Assembly: GCA_947624015.1 (NCBI GenBank)
Contig: CANQIA010000011.1
Coordinates: forward strand, 1-61,365
Direction: 5' to 3'
DNA length: 61,365 nt
Origin: an uncultured Clostridia bacterium
Lineage (GTDB): Bacteria > Bacillota > Clostridia > Lachnospirales > CAG-274
This document shows, piece by piece, positions 25,406 through 36,521 of this stretch. The position numbers and the translations under genes are program-made. The notes under the pieces were generated by a model. It was not told the DNA's origin and did no database searches. It worked only from the letters and a program-made list of their open reading frames with translations. Every line of letters begins with the position of its first letter. The stretch's first letter is position 1.

Positions 25406-28400
25406 GTGGTACAGAACGGATTACCCCAAAAGCAGGGCTTGTACGACCCTCGCTTTGAGCATGACAACTGCGGCATAGGCTGTATTGTGAACATAAAGGG
25501 AAAGAGATCTCACAGGATAATAAACAATGCCATTGAGATATTAAAGAACCTTACTCACAGAGGCGGAGTGGGCAGCGAACCCGATACAGGCGACGGCGCA
25601 GGCATACTTATACAGATACCTCACACCTTTATGAAAAAGGTGTGCAATAACGACGGCATAAAGCTGCCTAAGGCAGGGGATTACGGCGTAGGTATGCTTT
25701 TCCTCTCTCCGGACCTTGAAACAAGGCTCAACAGCATAAGCAAGCTTAAGGCTATCATAGAGGAGGAGGGCATGGAGTACCTGGGCATAAGAGAGGTGCC
25801 TACATATGCCAACTGCATAGGCAAGACCGCAAGAGAGGCTATGCCCCGTATAGAGCAGGTATTTATCAAAAAGCCCGATGACGTTGAAGCGGGTATCGCC
25901 TTTGAGAGAAGGCTTTTTGTGGTACTCAAAAGAGCCGAAAAGGAGATCCGATATAAGGAGAGAAATGACGAACATTACACCGAAAGGGACAGTTATTTTT
26001 ACTTTGCTTCCCTTTCTTCAAAGACCATAGTATATAAGGGCATGCTTACTCCCGATCAGGTCTCAAGGTTCTACCTGGATCTTATGGATACTGATATGAC
26101 TACGGCGATTGCTCTTGTACACAGCCGTTTCTCCACAAATACTTTCCCAAGCTGGGAGAGAGCCCATCCTAACAGATATATAATACATAACGGCGAAATA
26201 AATACCATAAGAGGCAATGTCAACTGGACAAATGCCCGTCAGAAAATATTCGAGACCGATATATTCGGCGATGATATAAGCAAGATATATCCCGTTATAA
26301 ATGAAGACGGATCCGATTCCGCAATGCTTGATAACTATCTTCATATGCTTACGCTTACGGGCATATCCATGCCTCAGGCTGTAATGATGGCAATTCCCGA
26401 GCCTTGGGAAAATGATACCGCCATGGATAAGGCAAAGAGAGCCTTTTACGAATACAACTCTACCTGCGGAGAGCCTTGGGACGGTCCTGCCGCCATAGCC
26501 TTTACAGACGGAGAAGTGGTAGGCGCCACTTTGGACAGAAACGGCTTAAGACCTGCAAGATATGTTGTGACAAGCGACGATACCCTTGTGCTTTCCTCCG
26601 AGGTTGGCGTTATAAATATAGATGACGATAAGGTCGTTAAAAAGGGCAGGCTCGAACCGGGAAAAATGCTGCTTATAGATACTAAGGAGGGCAGGATAAT
26701 ATCAGATGAAGAGGTAAAGACTTCAGTTGCTTCCAAGTATCCTTATGAGGATTGGGTAAGGGAAAACCTTATGAGCATAGACAATATAAGCGCAAAGGCA
26801 AAGCCTATGGAATGGGGAGACCTTGTTAAGAAGATAAAGGAAGAGGCAAGCAAGCATCCCTACGGAGAAATAATGATAAACAGGCTTATAGAGCTTGAAA
26901 ATCTTTTTGTAAACAAGGAGAACAACTTTAGCTCAGGCTTGGATCTCCTTACGGAGCAAAAGGCATTTGGCTATACATGGGAGGATATAGACACTACATT
27001 AAAGGGTATTATAGAAAACGGTACCGATCCCATAGGCGCAATGGGTACGGACTCTCCCCTTGCCGTGCTTTCCGATAAACCTCAGTTGCTTTACAATTAC
27101 TTTAAGCAGCTATTTGCCCAGGTAACAAACCCGCCTATTGACGCCATAAGAGAGGAAGTCGTTACAAGCACATTTGTATACCTTGGCGGAGAAAGAAATA
27201 TGCTTGAACCCAGAGCCAAGGTATGCAAGAGAATAAGAAGCAATACTCCCATACTTACAAACAAGCAGATGTCAGACCTTAAGTCTATAAGCGAAAAGGA
27301 TTTCAAAGCCGTTACAATACCGATGCTTTACAACATAAAGGAGAAAAACGGTCTTGAATCGGCTCTTGACAACCTTTTTGAGGCAGTGGATATAGCCATA
27401 GACAATAAGTGCAATATAATAGTGCTTTCGGACAAGGGCGTAGATGAGAACAAGTGTCCCATACCTGCTCTTCTGGCAGGAGCGGGACTTCATCATCACC
27501 TTATAAAGACAGGCACAAGAATGAAGGTCAGCATTGTACTGGAAACGGGAGAACCCAGAGAGGTACACCATTTTGCAGTGCTTCTGGGCTACGGCGTAAA
27601 CGCCATAAATCCGTATCTGGTATATAAAACCTTGGAGGATATGGCAGAGAATGATTATATTACAAAGTCAGCGGAGGATGCCATAAATACTTATATAGAT
27701 GTGGTCACTCACGGTATAGTAAAAATAATGTCAAAAATGGGCATTTCCACTATACAGAGCTATCAGGGCGCTCAGATATTTGAGGCGCTGGGTATAAGCG
27801 AAGCCGTTGTAAACCGCTTCTTTACGGGAACCGTTACAAGGATAGGCGGTCTTGAGCTTTCTCATATAGACAAGGAGGCGCAGCTTCGCCATGCCAAGGC
27901 TTTTGATCCCCTTAAGAAGGTGGAGGCTCTTGAGCCGGGCGGCGACTATAAGTGGAGAAGAAACGGCGAATACCATATGTTCAATCCAAAGTCCATATAT
28001 CTTTTGCAAAAGGCGTGCCGTGAAGGCGATTACAAGCTGTTCAAGGAATTTACAAAGCTCCAGAACGACACAAGTCGGCAGCTTTGCACCATAAGAGGAC
28101 TTCTGGATATAAGACAGGTGGATAAGCCTATCAATATAGACGAGGTGGAGCCTGTAGAATCTATTGTAAAGCGTTTTAAGACAGGAGCAATGAGCTACGG
28201 CTCTATTTCCAAGGAAGCTCACGAGTGTATGGCAATAGCCATGAACAGGCTTGGCGGCAAGTCAAACAGCGGCGAGGGCGGAGAGGAAGCTGAAAGATTC
28301 ACTCCCGACGCCAACGGGGATCTGAGACGTTCTGCCATAAAGCAGGTGGCATCGGGACGATTTGGCGTAACGATACATTATCTGCAAAATGCCATAGAGA

Positions 28401-30148
28401 TACAGATAAAAATGGCTCAGGGCGCAAAGCCCGGCGAGGGCGGTCATCTGCCCGGCAAGAAAGTATATCCGTGGATAGCAAAGGCGAGAAATTCAACTCC
28501 GGGAGTCGGTCTTATTTCTCCGCCGCCTCACCATGACATATATTCTATCGAGGATCTTGCCCAGCTCATACACGACCTTAAAAATGCCAACAGAGATGCA
28601 AGAATAAGCGTAAAGCTTGTATCGGAAGCAGGAGTAGGCACCATAGCCGTAGGCGTTGCAAAGGGACGTGCAGACGTAATACTTGTAAGCGGTTATGACG
28701 GCGGTACAGGAGCAGCTCCCAGAACCAGCGTAAGACATGCGGGTCTGCCCTGGGAGCTTGGCGTTGCCGAAACTCATCAGGCGCTGCTTATGAATAATCT
28801 GAGGAACAGAGTGGTAATAGAAACCGACGGTAAGCTTCTGACAGGTCGTGACGTAGCCGTTGCCTGCCTTTTGGGAGCAGAGGAATTTGGCTTTGCCACA
28901 GGTCCTCTTATAACTATGGGCTGTGTAATGATGCGTGTATGTAATCTGGACACCTGTCCCGTAGGCGTTGCCACTCAGAACCCTGCTTTAAGAGCCAAGT
29001 TTACGGGAAAGCCCGAATATGTTGAAAACTTTATGCGTTTTATAGCTCAGGATCTGAGAGAGTGGATGGCAAAGATTGGCGTCAAGAACATAAATGAAAT
29101 GATAGGACATGTTGAAAAGCTTACTCCAAAGAAGCTCAGTCACTGGAAGGCTAAGGAAGTGGATCTTACAAGTATACTTTACCAGCCCAAGATATGCTCT
29201 AACGACAGCGAGAGATACTTTAATGTAAAGCAGGATCACGAGCTTGAAAATTGTCTTGATGTAAATGCTCTTGTAAGGCTTTGTACTCCTGCAATACAGA
29301 CAGGCAAGAGGATAAACGCTTCTATGGAGATAACAAATATAAACAGAGTTTGCGGCACTATCCTTTCAAGCGAGATCACAAGGAAGTACGGCGTTGACGG
29401 TCTTAAGGAGGATACTGTAAATCTTACCTTCAAGGGCAGCGCAGGACAGAGCTTCGGCGCTTTTCAGACCCATGGAGTGACAATGCGGCTTGAAGGCGAT
29501 GCCAACGACTATATAGGCAAGGGACTTTCCGGAGGCAAAATAATAGTAGTGCCTCCGAAGGAAAGCAAATTTACTCCAGAGGACAATGTTATAATAGGCA
29601 ATGTGGCATTTTACGGAGCCGTAAGCGGAGAAGCCTATATCAACGGTATGGCAGGAGAACGATTCTGTGTAAGGAATTCGGGAATAAGCGCCGTTATAGA
29701 GGGTATAGGTCAGCATGGCTGCGAATATATGACAGGCGGTCGTGTAGCCGTTCTCGGTAAGACGGGCAGAAACTTCGGCGCAGGTATGTCCGGCGGCATC
29801 GCCTATGTATATAACGACGGCGGCGATTTTGAAAAGCGCTGCAACAAGGAGCTTATACTTATAGAGGAAATGAAGGATACCAAGGATATTGCAGAGCTTA
29901 AGGAAATGATCGAAAAGCACGTTAAATACACAGGCTCCGCAAGAGGCAAATATATTCTTGAAAACTTTGAGACCGAAATAAAGAATTTTGTAAAGGTAAT
30001 ACCGAAGGCATATAAGGAAATGATAGAGGAAATAGACAGAGCCAAGGCAGCGGGATTAAGCGATGAGGATGCGCTTTTAGACGCATTCATTACAGTAAGC
30101 GGCTCTACTATCGTTCCCAGACCGGAAGGGAGTGTTGTAAATGGGTAA
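25406..30148 (+). CDS. gltB: Glutamate synthase, large (alpha) subunit
   Basis: A 1580-residue GOGAT large subunit that makes two glutamates from glutamine and 2-oxoglutarate. The N-terminal nucleophile is Cys22 in EHDNCGIGC, exposed after propeptide removal. The glutaminase domain has [17 protein letters not shown], the FMN domain EGGEEAERF and [13 protein letters not shown], and the 3Fe-4S cysteines lie in [18 protein letters not shown]. The C-terminal beta-helix is rich in GG repeats. The GTG at 25406 is chosen because AAAGGA lies 8 bases before it; an ATG at 25397 has no spaced ribosome site and starts further upstream fall inside the leader hairpin. It overlaps gltD by 8 bases. Confidence 0.96.
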   Translation: MVQNGLPQKQGLYDPRFEHDNCGIGCIVNIKGKRSHRIINNAIEILKNLTHRGGVGSEPDTGDGAGILIQIPHTFMKKVCNNDGIKLPKAGDYGVGMLFLSPDLETRLNSISKLKAIIEEEGMEYLGIREVPTYANCIGKTAREAMPRIEQVFIKKPDDVEAGIAFERRLFVVLKRAEKEIRYKERNDEHYTERDSYFYFASLSSKTIVYKGMLTPDQVSRFYLDLMDTDMTTAIALVHSRFSTNTFPSWERAHPNRYIIHNGEINTIRGNVNWTNARQKIFETDIFGDDISKIYPVINEDGSDSAMLDNYLHMLTLTGISMPQAVMMAIPEPWENDTAMDKAKRAFYEYNSTCGEPWDGPAAIAFTDGEVVGATLDRNGLRPARYVVTSDDTLVLSSEVGVINIDDDKVVKKGRLEPGKMLLIDTKEGRIISDEEVKTSVASKYPYEDWVRENLMSIDNISAKAKPMEWGDLVKKIKEEASKHPYGEIMINRLIELENLFVNKENNFSSGLDLLTEQKAFGYTWEDIDTTLKGIIENGTDPIGAMGTDSPLAVLSDKPQLLYNYFKQLFAQVTNPPIDAIREEVVTSTFVYLGGERNMLEPRAKVCKRIRSNTPILTNKQMSDLKSISEKDFKAVTIPMLYNIKEKNGLESALDNLFEAVDIAIDNKCNIIVLSDKGVDENKCPIPALLAGAGLHHHLIKTGTRMKVSIVLETGEPREVHHFAVLLGYGVNAINPYLVYKTLEDMAENDYITKSAEDAINTYIDVVTHGIVKIMSKMGISTIQSYQGAQIFEALGISEAVVNRFFTGTVTRIGGLELSHIDKEAQLRHAKAFDPLKKVEALEPGGDYKWRRNGEYHMFNPKSIYLLQKACREGDYKLFKEFTKLQNDTSRQLCTIRGLLDIRQVDKPINIDEVEPVESIVKRFKTGAMSYGSISKEAHECMAIAMNRLGGKSNSGEGGEEAERFTPDANGDLRRSAIKQVASGRFGVTIHYLQNAIEIQIKMAQGAKPGEGGHLPGKKVYPWIAKARNSTPGVGLISPPPHHDIYSIEDLAQLIHDLKNANRDARISVKLVSEAGVGTIAVGVAKGRADVILVSGYDGGTGAAPRTSVRHAGLPWELGVAETHQALLMNNLRNRVVIETDGKLLTGRDVAVACLLGAEEFGFATGPLITMGCVMMRVCNLDTCPVGVATQNPALRAKFTGKPEYVENFMRFIAQDLREWMAKIGVKNINEMIGHVEKLTPKKLSHWKAKEVDLTSILYQPKICSNDSERYFNVKQDHELENCLDVNALVRLCTPAIQTGKRINASMEITNINRVCGTILSSEITRKYGVDGLKEDTVNLTFKGSAGQSFGAFQTHGVTMRLEGDANDYIGKGLSGGKIIVVPPKESKFTPEDNVIIGNVAFYGAVSGEAYINGMAGERFCVRNSGISAVIEGIGQHGCEYMTGGRVAVLGKTGRNFGAGMSGGIAYVYNDGGDFEKRCNKELILIEEMKDTKDIAELKEMIEKHVKYTGSARGKYILENFETEIKNFVKVIPKAYKEMIEEIDRAKAAGLSDEDALLDAFITVSGSTIVPRPEGSVVNG

Positions 30149-31604
30149 GCCCACAGGATTTTTAGAATATGAAAGGAAGCTTCCCCAAGACAGAAGCCCC
30201 GAGGAAAGGATAAAGGACTGGGGAGAATTTCACAACCATTTTGATATAGAGGAGCTTAAGACACAGGGCGCCAGATGTATGAACTGCGGCGTACCCTTCT
30301 GCCATACGGGTTCTCCCGTAGAGGGCGGATGTCCCTTGGGCAATCTTATACCGGAATGGAACGACCTTGTATACCATGGCAAAATAGAGGAGGCATATAA
30401 ACGCCTTTCCATGACAAGCAACTTCCCCGAATTTACGGGAAGGGTGTGTCCCGCTCTTTGCGAGGGTTCATGTACACTTGGTATGCACGAGCCGTCAGTT
30501 ACCGTAAAGAACATAGAGGTACACATTATAGACACTATGTTTGCTCAGGGCAAGGTAAAACCAAGGATACCCAAAAAATCAACGGAGAAGAGAGTTGCCG
30601 TTGTAGGTTCGGGACCTGCGGGACTTGCCTGCGCCGATATACTCAATCAGCTTGGACATAAGGTAACGGTATTTGAGAGAAGCGACAGGATAGGCGGACT
30701 TCTTATGTACGGTATACCCAATATGAAGCTGGACAAAAAGATAGTGCAAAGGCGTGTGGATATACTTGAAAAAGAAGGTATAACATTCGTTACAAATACT
30801 GAGATAGGCAAGAACTACTCTTCCGCCGCAGTTATAAAGGAATTTGACGCAGTGGTGCTTTGCTGCGGCGCCACAAAGCCAAGAGATCTGGTATGCGAAG
30901 GCAGGAATGATGTAAAGGGCATACACTTTGCCGTGGATTTCCTCAAGGCAAATACAAAGAGCCTTCTGGATTCCAACCTTGAGGACAGACAGTATATAAG
31001 CGCAGAGGATAAGGATGTTATAATAATAGGCGGCGGAGATACGGGTACGGACTGTGTCGGTACCGCTATAAGACACGGCTGCAGATCGGTCTGTCAGATA
31101 GAAATAATGCCTGAGGCTCCCCTGAGCAGGACGCCTGCCAATCATTGGCCTCAGTGGCCTCGTATCAAAAAGACCGATTACGGTCAGGAAGAGGCTATAA
31201 AGCTTTGGGGAAGGGATCCCAGAGAATATCTTACCACAGTTACCAAGGTCGTACCCGATGAAAAGGGTCATATAAAGGAGGTACACACCGTAAAGGTGGA
31301 CTGGGTAAATAAAAATGGCAGGATGATACCTATGCCCATAGAGGGTACCGAAAGGGTATTGCCATGTCAGCTCATGCTCATTGCCATGGGCTTTACAGGT
31401 CCCGAGGACACGCTTATAAAGCAGTTGTCCTTAGATACAGATGAGCGAAGTAATGTAAAGGCAGAATACGGCAGGTATGCCACAAGTCTTAAGGGCGTTT
31501 TTGCCGCAGGAGATATGAGAAGAGGTCAGAGCCTTGTAGTATGGGCGATACACGAAGGTCGTGAGGCTGCAAAGGCTTGCAACGAATATCTTAATCAGAA
31601 ATGA
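30141..31604 (+). CDS. gltD: Glutamate synthase, small (beta) subunit
   Basis: A 487-residue NAD(P)H-oxidising subunit that feeds electrons to GltB. The N-terminal domain carries Cys residues for two [4Fe-4S] clusters: [14 protein letters not shown] and [15 protein letters not shown]. The FAD site is [17 protein letters not shown] and the NAD(P) site is [13 protein letters not shown]. Its start overlaps gltB by 8 bases, which fits equimolar synthesis. It ends at a terminator. Confidence 0.96.
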   Translation: MGKPTGFLEYERKLPQDRSPEERIKDWGEFHNHFDIEELKTQGARCMNCGVPFCHTGSPVEGGCPLGNLIPEWNDLVYHGKIEEAYKRLSMTSNFPEFTGRVCPALCEGSCTLGMHEPSVTVKNIEVHIIDTMFAQGKVKPRIPKKSTEKRVAVVGSGPAGLACADILNQLGHKVTVFERSDRIGGLLMYGIPNMKLDKKIVQRRVDILEKEGITFVTNTEIGKNYSSAAVIKEFDAVVLCCGATKPRDLVCEGRNDVKGIHFAVDFLKANTKSLLDSNLEDRQYISAEDKDVIIIGGGDTGTDCVGTAIRHGCRSVCQIEIMPEAPLSRTPANHWPQWPRIKKTDYGQEEAIKLWGRDPREYLTTVTKVVPDEKGHIKEVHTVKVDWVNKNGRMIPMPIEGTERVLPCQLMLIAMGFTGPEDTLIKQLSLDTDERSNVKAEYGRYATSLKGVFAAGDMRRGQSLVVWAIHEGREAAKACNEYLNQK

Positions 31605-31605
31605 T

Positions 31606-31646
31606 AGGAGGCTGCCGCATTTTTACAATGTGACAGCCTCCTTTTG
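31606..31646 (+). terminator. Terminator of gltBD
   Basis: Perfect 9-bp arms AGGAGGCTG (31606-31614) and CAGCCTCCT (31634-31642), then TTTTG. It starts 1 base after the gltD stop codon. The facing copA gene ends 26 bases on. Confidence 0.85.
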
Positions 31647-31671
31647 CGTTATATAGTCTTTAGTTTTTCCA

Positions 31672-31875
31672 TTATCCTATAACTTTATATCCCTGCTCTT
31701 CAATGGCTTTTGAAAGCAAAGACATATCCATATCCTTGTTGAGAGTAACAACGGCAGTGCCTTCCTCGTGGCTGGCAACAGCCTTGTCTACCTGGGGGAA
31801 TGCCTCAAGGCATTTCTTTACGGCAGCCTCGCAGTGAGGACACATCATACCTTCGATCCTGATAGTTTTTTCCAT
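31672..31875 (-). CDS. Possible internally initiated CopZ-like copper chaperone
   Basis: Inside copA, in the same frame, an ATG at 31875 is preceded by AAGGAG with 9-base spacing. It would give a 67-residue protein, [15 protein letters not shown] onward, the normal size and layout (betaalphabetabetaalphabeta with CxxC) of CopZ. The upstream linker is a run of A and T bases coding for Lys and Ile. This is an inference; the full-length fusion alone is also possible. Confidence 0.45.
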   Translation of the reverse strand: MEKTIRIEGMMCPHCEAAVKKCLEAFPQVDKAVASHEEGTAVVTLNKDMDMSLLSKAIEEQGYKVIG

Positions 31876-34155
31876 AGTCTTATTCTCCTTTTTTATTTTT
31901 ATTTTTTTATCCTTTTTAGAGGAATAAATATTAACAAAATTAAGTCTTAAAGCGTTTGATACTACGCAAAAGCTGGATAAGCTCATTGCCGCAGCGGCAA
32001 ACATGGGATTTAGCTTTAAACCAAATAAGGGTATAAGCGCTCCTGCCGCAAGGGGAATGCCTATCACGTTGTAGAAAAATGCCCAGAAAAGATTTTCGTG
32101 TATATTTCTGAGTGTAGCTCTGCTCAGTCTTATGGCAGCAGGCACATCGCTTAGCCTACTGTTCATAAGCACTACATCTGCGGCGTCTATGGCTATATCG
32201 GTACCTGCGCCTATGGCTATACCCGTATCGGCAGAGGTAAGTGCAGGAGCATCGTTTATACCGTCGCCTGCCATTGCCACCTTGCCCCTGCTCTTAAGTG
32301 AAGCGATAGTTTTTTCCTTGCCCTTTGGCAGCACTCCCGCTATGACTTGGTCTACGCCTGCCTGTTTTCCCACGGAAGCGGCAGTCCTTTCATTATCCCC
32401 GGTTATCATTACAACGTGTATGCCCATGCTCTTAAGCTCTGAAACGGCTGAGGGACTGTCTTCTTTTATTATGTCCGCTACCGCTATGATACCCATGAAC
32501 GCATTATCCACACCAAACAAAAGTGGAGTTTTTCCCTCTGCTGAAAGCTTTTCATAGGCTTGCGCCATATCGTCGGGTATCGTCATATGAGAGCTTATGA
32601 ATTTAAGATTACCGCCTGTAAGCCTTTTGCCTTCCAGCAGGGCTGTAAGTCCGTTTCCGGGAAGAGCCTTAAAATCGGTAACATTGGCAGGGGTCATACC
32701 TTCGTCGTTTCCCTTTTGTATAACAGCCTTTGCAAGAGGATGCTCGCTTTTGCTCTCAAGGGCATATGCCATTGATATAAGCTCCTTTTCGGTCACATTG
32801 CGGCAAGGTATTATGTCCGTTACCACAGGCTTGCCTTTTGTTATGGTGCCTGTTTTGTCCAATGCCACAACATTTACTCTGCCTGTTTCCTCCAATGAGA
32901 CCGCAGTTTTAAAAAGTATGCCGTGCCGTGCGCCTACTCCGCTGCCTACCATAATGGCAACAGGCGTTGCCAGACCCAAAGCACAGGGACAGCTTATTAC
33001 AAGCACCGAAATGCCTCTTGCCAAGGCAAAACCGAAGGTCTGTCCTCCAATAAGCCATATTATAACTGTAATAAGGGCTATGGTTATAACGGCAGGCACA
33101 AATATGCCCGATACCTTATCGGCTATTTTTGCGATAGGAGCCTTTGTGGCTGCGGCATCGCTTACCATTTTTATGATCTGTGAGAGAGTGGTATCTTCTC
33201 CGACCCTTGTTGCCTTACATCGTATATATCCCGAGCGGTTTACTGTGGCAGCGGATACCCTGTCGCCCTCCGACTTGTCAACGGGTATGCTTTCTCCCGT
33301 AAGAGCGGATTCGTCAACTGCGCTTGTACCCTCAAGAACTATACCGTCTACGGGTATACTTTCGCCGGGGCGCACGGCAAACACATCTCCCTTTTGCACC
33401 TGTTCTATCGGCACAGTTATCTCTTTGCCCTGAGAAATAATAACAGCGGTCTTGGGAGCAAGCTTCATAAGACCCTTTATGGCGTCTGTGGTCTTGCCCT
33501 TTGAACGGGCTTCAAGCATTTTGCCTACCGTAATAAGCGTAAGTATCATAGCTGCGGATTCGAAATAGAATTCGTGCATATATTTCATCTCTGCCGCCAT
33601 ATCCCCTGCCACATATGTCATGGCAAAAAGGGCGTACACACTGTATACAAATGACGCCATAGAGCCGAGAGCCACAAGAGTGTCCATATTGGGAGCGCCG
33701 TGTAAAAGTCCTTTAAAGCCGTTAATGAAAAATTTCTGATTAATTATCATTATTATCGCCGTCAGCAAAAGCTGTAAAAGTCCCTGAGCCACATGGTTTT
33801 CCTCTAAAAATCCCGGTATACGCCAGCCCCACATCATATGTCCCATTGAAAGATACATAAGAGCCGCAAGGAATATAAGCGACCATATAAGCCTTCTTTT
33901 AAGGGCAGGCGTTTCCCTGTCCGCAAGAGCGTCATCGTCCACGGCTTTTTTTTCGGATCCCTTTAGAGAAGCGCCGTAGCCTGCCTTTACAACGGCGGAT
34001 ATAACAGCGTCGGGGCTTGCGCTTCCTTCAACGCCCATGGAGTTTGTAAGCAGACTTACGGAACAGGCGGTAACTCCCTCAACGGCATTTACCGCTTTTT
34101 CCACACGAGCGCTGCAAGCGGCGCAGCTCATACCCGTTACATTGTATTGCGTCAT
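31672..34155 (-). CDS. copA: Copper-exporting P1B-type ATPase with C-terminal CopZ-like domain
   Basis: An 827-residue Cu(I) efflux ATPase. The N-terminal heavy-metal-associated domain has [15 protein letters not shown] (Cys11, Cys14). The membrane copper site is CPCALG, the phosphorylation motif DKTGTITKG and the hinge [10 protein letters not shown]. After the last helices a Lys-rich linker leads to a second metal-binding domain with [14 protein letters not shown]. This C-terminal domain looks exactly like a stand-alone CopZ chaperone and has its own ribosome site (see separate entry). Expression is probably repressed by CsoR through the operator upstream of csoR; the gene order is csoR, small Cys-rich gene, copA. 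AAGGAGG lies before the ATG. Confidence 0.95.
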   Translation of the reverse strand: MTQYNVTGMSCAACSARVEKAVNAVEGVTACSVSLLTNSMGVEGSASPDAVISAVVKAGYGASLKGSEKKAVDDDALADRETPALKRRLIWSLIFLAALMYLSMGHMMWGWRIPGFLEENHVAQGLLQLLLTAIIMIINQKFFINGFKGLLHGAPNMDTLVALGSMASFVYSVYALFAMTYVAGDMAAEMKYMHEFYFESAAMILTLITVGKMLEARSKGKTTDAIKGLMKLAPKTAVIISQGKEITVPIEQVQKGDVFAVRPGESIPVDGIVLEGTSAVDESALTGESIPVDKSEGDRVSAATVNRSGYIRCKATRVGEDTTLSQIIKMVSDAAATKAPIAKIADKVSGIFVPAVITIALITVIIWLIGGQTFGFALARGISVLVISCPCALGLATPVAIMVGSGVGARHGILFKTAVSLEETGRVNVVALDKTGTITKGKPVVTDIIPCRNVTEKELISMAYALESKSEHPLAKAVIQKGNDEGMTPANVTDFKALPGNGLTALLEGKRLTGGNLKFISSHMTIPDDMAQAYEKLSAEGKTPLLFGVDNAFMGIIAVADIIKEDSPSAVSELKSMGIHVVMITGDNERTAASVGKQAGVDQVIAGVLPKGKEKTIASLKSRGKVAMAGDGINDAPALTSADTGIAIGAGTDIAIDAADVVLMNSRLSDVPAAIRLSRATLRNIHENLFWAFFYNVIGIPLAAGALIPLFGLKLNPMFAAAAMSLSSFCVVSNALRLNFVNIYSSKKDKKIKIKKENKTMEKTIRIEGMMCPHCEAAVKKCLEAFPQVDKAVASHEEGTAVVTLNKDMDMSLLSKAIEEQGYKVIG

Positions 34156-34293
34156 TTATTTCTCCTCCTTATGTCGGTAACAGCGGCAGCAGTCTCCGCA
34201 GCATCCGCCCTTGCCCTTAAAGTGTCTTATCGTTGGTCTTAAGGCAAGGAGTATCGTTATCGAAAGTATCAGTATTATTACTATGTTTCCCAT
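34156..34293 (-). CDS. 45-residue Cys-rich single-pass membrane protein
   Basis: A very short gene between csoR and copA. Residues 2-19 are hydrophobic (MGNIVIILILSITILLALRP), followed by a basic segment and a cluster GGCCGDCCRCY with five cysteines, then a charged end. The layout resembles the small 'FeoB-associated Cys-rich membrane protein' group, here in a copper context, so metal handling at the membrane is likely but unproven. AAGGCGG precedes its ATG. Its last codons contain the ribosome site of copA, so the two are translationally linked. Confidence 0.7.
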   Translation of the reverse strand: MGNIVIILILSITILLALRPTIRHFKGKGGCCGDCCRCYRHKEEK

Positions 34294-34305
34294 TTTATTA
34301 CCGCC

Positions 34306-34596
34306 TTATTTTATTATTTTCTTTAAAATTTCAACCAGCTCGTCGGCTGTTTCGTATTTGCCGTTTTTTATATCGTTTACAACGCAGCTTTTTATATGAT
34401 TTTCAAGAAGCTCTCTGTTAAAGGAACTGAGGGCTGAGGTCACTGCAGCCACCTGTATAAGTATGTCGGCGCAGTATATGTTCTTTTCCACCATACCCTT
34501 TATCCCTCTAATTTGACCTTCTATTCTGTTAAGCCTGTTTATAAGGCTTTTGTACTCTTCGGGAGAGCGTTCCTTTGTTTTGCCGCAACATTCCAT
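34306..34596 (-). CDS. csoR: CsoR-family copper-sensing repressor
   Basis: A 96-residue all-helical DUF156 protein. The Cu(I) ligands of CsoR are in place: Cys42 (NIYCADILIQ), His67 and Cys71 (ENHIKSC). RLNRIEGQIRGIKGM is the family's first helix. On binding Cu(I) it should leave DNA. A further N-terminal Cys pair (MECCGK) is unusual. The start at 34596 has GTGAGG upstream; a longer reading from 34662 would run into the promoter. It is followed by the Cys-rich gene and copA. Confidence 0.92.
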   Translation of the reverse strand: MECCGKTKERSPEEYKSLINRLNRIEGQIRGIKGMVEKNIYCADILIQVAAVTSALSSFNRELLENHIKSCVVNDIKNGKYETADELVEILKKIIK

Positions 34597-34629
34597 ATTC
34601 TTTACCTCACTGTTAAATATCTTATATAC

Positions 34630-34658
34630 ATAATATACCCCCATGGGGTATTTGTCAA
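34630..34658 (-). promoter_or_regulatory. csoR promoter with CsoR operator in the spacer
   Basis: On the minus strand TTGACA (34658-34653), 17-base spacer, TATTAT (34635-34630). The spacer is almost filled by the near-perfect palindrome ATACCCCCATGGGGTAT (34635-34651), a G/C-tract inverted repeat typical of CsoR operators. Repressor bound there would block polymerase directly. The divergent DUF305 gene starts 65 bases away. Confidence 0.8.
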
Positions 34659-34715
34659 GCATTTTGTGTTAAAATCCATATTCAAAACATATGCTTTACA
34701 AAAGGAGCTGATGCT

Positions 34716-35282
34716 ATGAAGGATCCCTATATATTAAGTAATGTTACAAAGGAATATCTTAATACATACCACTGTATCCTTGAGGATATGATAAAGGGAA
34801 TGACGGAGGCTGAGCTAAACGGCAGTATTTCCCGTAACTTTATGGTACAGATGATACCTCATCACAGAGCGGCTGTGGAAATGTCCCACAATTTACTTAG
34901 ATATACCACAAATATACCCTTGCAGAATATAGCGGAGGGTATTATAAGCGAGCAGACAAAAAGCATAGAAAATATGTTGGATATATTGGAGAGCTGCAGC
35001 AAAAAAATAAACCCCGACAGAGATGTATACCTCTATCAAAGGCGAGTAGACAGAATAATGGAGGTAATGTTTTCCGCCATGGAGAATTCTCGTACCAACA
35101 ATAATATAAACGGGGATTTTATAAGAGAAATGATACCACACCACAGAGGTGCCGTGCAGATGGGCGAAAATGTGCTTCAGTACGAGATATGCCCTGAGCT
35201 TAAGCCCATAGTTTATGCCATTATATCTTCCCAGAGGAAGGGCATAACAGAAATGGAAGGACTTCTTATGCATGGAGTGTGA
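34716..35282 (+). CDS. DUF305-family protein, tandem repeat
   Basis: A 188-residue four-helix, ferritin-like DUF305 protein with two copies of the domain. Each has the core motif FMVQMIPHHRAAVEM (His49, His50) or FIREMIPHHRGAVQM (His142, His143). The family is often found in copper-resistance loci; the His/Met pattern suggests metal binding, but its activity is not established. It has no signal peptide, so it should be cytoplasmic. It is divergent from csoR and shares the short region with the CsoR operator, so copper control is likely. AAAGGAG is 9 bases before the ATG. Confidence 0.85.
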   Translation: MKDPYILSNVTKEYLNTYHCILEDMIKGMTEAELNGSISRNFMVQMIPHHRAAVEMSHNLLRYTTNIPLQNIAEGIISEQTKSIENMLDILESCSKKINPDRDVYLYQRRVDRIMEVMFSAMENSRTNNNINGDFIREMIPHHRGAVQMGENVLQYEICPELKPIVYAIISSQRKGITEMEGLLMHGV

Positions 35283-35299
35283 CAAATATATCCATTGCT

Positions 35300-35336
35300 T
35301 TCCCCCGACTTTTTTATAAGGAAGTCGGGGGAGTAT
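35300..35336 (+). terminator. Hairpin after the DUF305 gene
   Basis: Perfect arms TCCCCCGACTT and AAGTCGGGGGA with a 10-base loop (35301-35332). The following GTATATTT is a poor T run. Confidence 0.6.
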
Positions 35337-35419
35337 ATTTGCCCTTAAATACATACGGGCATACAGTTGGACTTGCCTATAAAAATATATAAAAAATCCA
35401 TATACAAACTACGATAATA

Positions 35420-35448
35420 TTGACAAAATCAGCAGGAAATATTAAAAT
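35420..35448 (+). promoter_or_regulatory. Promoter of the substrate-binding lipoprotein gene
   Basis: TTGACA (35420-35425), 17-base spacer, TAAAAT (35443-35448), 40 bases before the ATG. Confidence 0.7.
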
Positions 35449-35489
35449 ATATCTAAATACAACATTAAGATACTTATGAGGATATATAT

Positions 35490-36521
35490 ATGATAAAGAA
35501 AATACTTATTCTGCTTTCGGCATCGTCGGTATTGCTGAGCGGCTGCGCCAAAACAGTTCGGGTCGGGGAAAATACCCCTGTTCCCCCTGCGACCGAGGCG
35601 GAAGCGGATGATTTGGAGGAAACTCCTCAGACAGAAAAGACAGCTATAAAAATAGGCGCAACAAAAGGCGCAGGCTCTGTGAGCATAGCCCATCTTCTTG
35701 AAAACAGCGAGGATGATTCTGCCTACGAAACTTATTCCGCAGAGCTGTATCAGGATCCCAATCAGCTTATGGGCGCTCTTGCCAAGGGCGATGTAAATGC
35801 GGCTATACTTCCTCCGGACAAGGCTGCCAAGCTCTATAACGAGTATGATTTCAAGTGCTGCGTTGGGGCAATATCGTCTACCTGTAATTATTACATACTG
35901 GAAAACGGCGGTTCTCAGTCCTATTCGGATATAAAGGATTTTGACGGCAGGACTATAATTATAAACGAAACAGATAAAATGGCTGAACCCGTACTCAATA
36001 AAATAGCCGAGTACAAGGGCATTTCCTTTGAATACAGATATGTTGACACAAACGAGGCTGTTATAAAGGCGCTGAGCGAGACTCCCGGTTCACTTGCTCT
36101 TTTGCAGGAGCCCTTCTGTTCACAGGCGGAGCTTACGAGCAGCGGTATATTTGTTGTAGCGGATCTGTACGACTACTGGCAGGAGGCGGCAGACTGTACT
36201 CTTGCCACAAACTGTCTTGTTATTTCCAAAAAATTTCTTGACAGCAACAGGGAGGTCTCAGATCTTTTTATAAAAGACTATGTTGCCTCTGTTTCCATAA
36301 CCAGACATAATATGAGCAAGACGGCGGAGCTTGCGGAAAAATATGAGCTTTTTGACAGCAAAGACGCAGTTGAGAAGGCTATACCGGGATGCGGCATAGG
36401 TATATTGACAGGTCCCGATATGAAAGTGGAACTGAACAAGCTCTATACGATATTATACGATATCAGTATAGATTCCGTAGGGCGTGCCGTTCCCGACGAT
36501 GCATTTTACTATATGCAATAA
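35490..36521 (+). CDS. Substrate-binding lipoprotein (SsuA/NMT1-like), orphan
   Basis: A 343-residue extracellular lipoprotein: signal peptide with lipobox LLSGC (Cys about 19), an acidic Pro/Glu linker to about residue 52, then a type II periplasmic-binding-protein fold. The pattern KIGATKGAGSVSIAHLL, MGALAKGDVNAAILPPDKAA and SDIKDFDGRTIIIN resembles the SsuA/NitT/TauA group, which bind sulfonates, nitrate, pyrimidine precursors or similar. No permease or ATPase is adjacent, so the ligand is unknown. The gene is monocistronic with a promoter and terminator. It precedes pyrKD, which gives only weak support for a pyrimidine-related ligand. Confidence 0.8.
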   Translation: MIKKILILLSASSVLLSGCAKTVRVGENTPVPPATEAEADDLEETPQTEKTAIKIGATKGAGSVSIAHLLENSEDDSAYETYSAELYQDPNQLMGALAKGDVNAAILPPDKAAKLYNEYDFKCCVGAISSTCNYYILENGGSQSYSDIKDFDGRTIIINETDKMAEPVLNKIAEYKGISFEYRYVDTNEAVIKALSETPGSLALLQEPFCSQAELTSSGIFVVADLYDYWQEAADCTLATNCLVISKKFLDSNREVSDLFIKDYVASVSITRHNMSKTAELAEKYELFDSKDAVEKAIPGCGIGILTGPDMKVELNKLYTILYDISIDSVGRAVPDDAFYYMQ

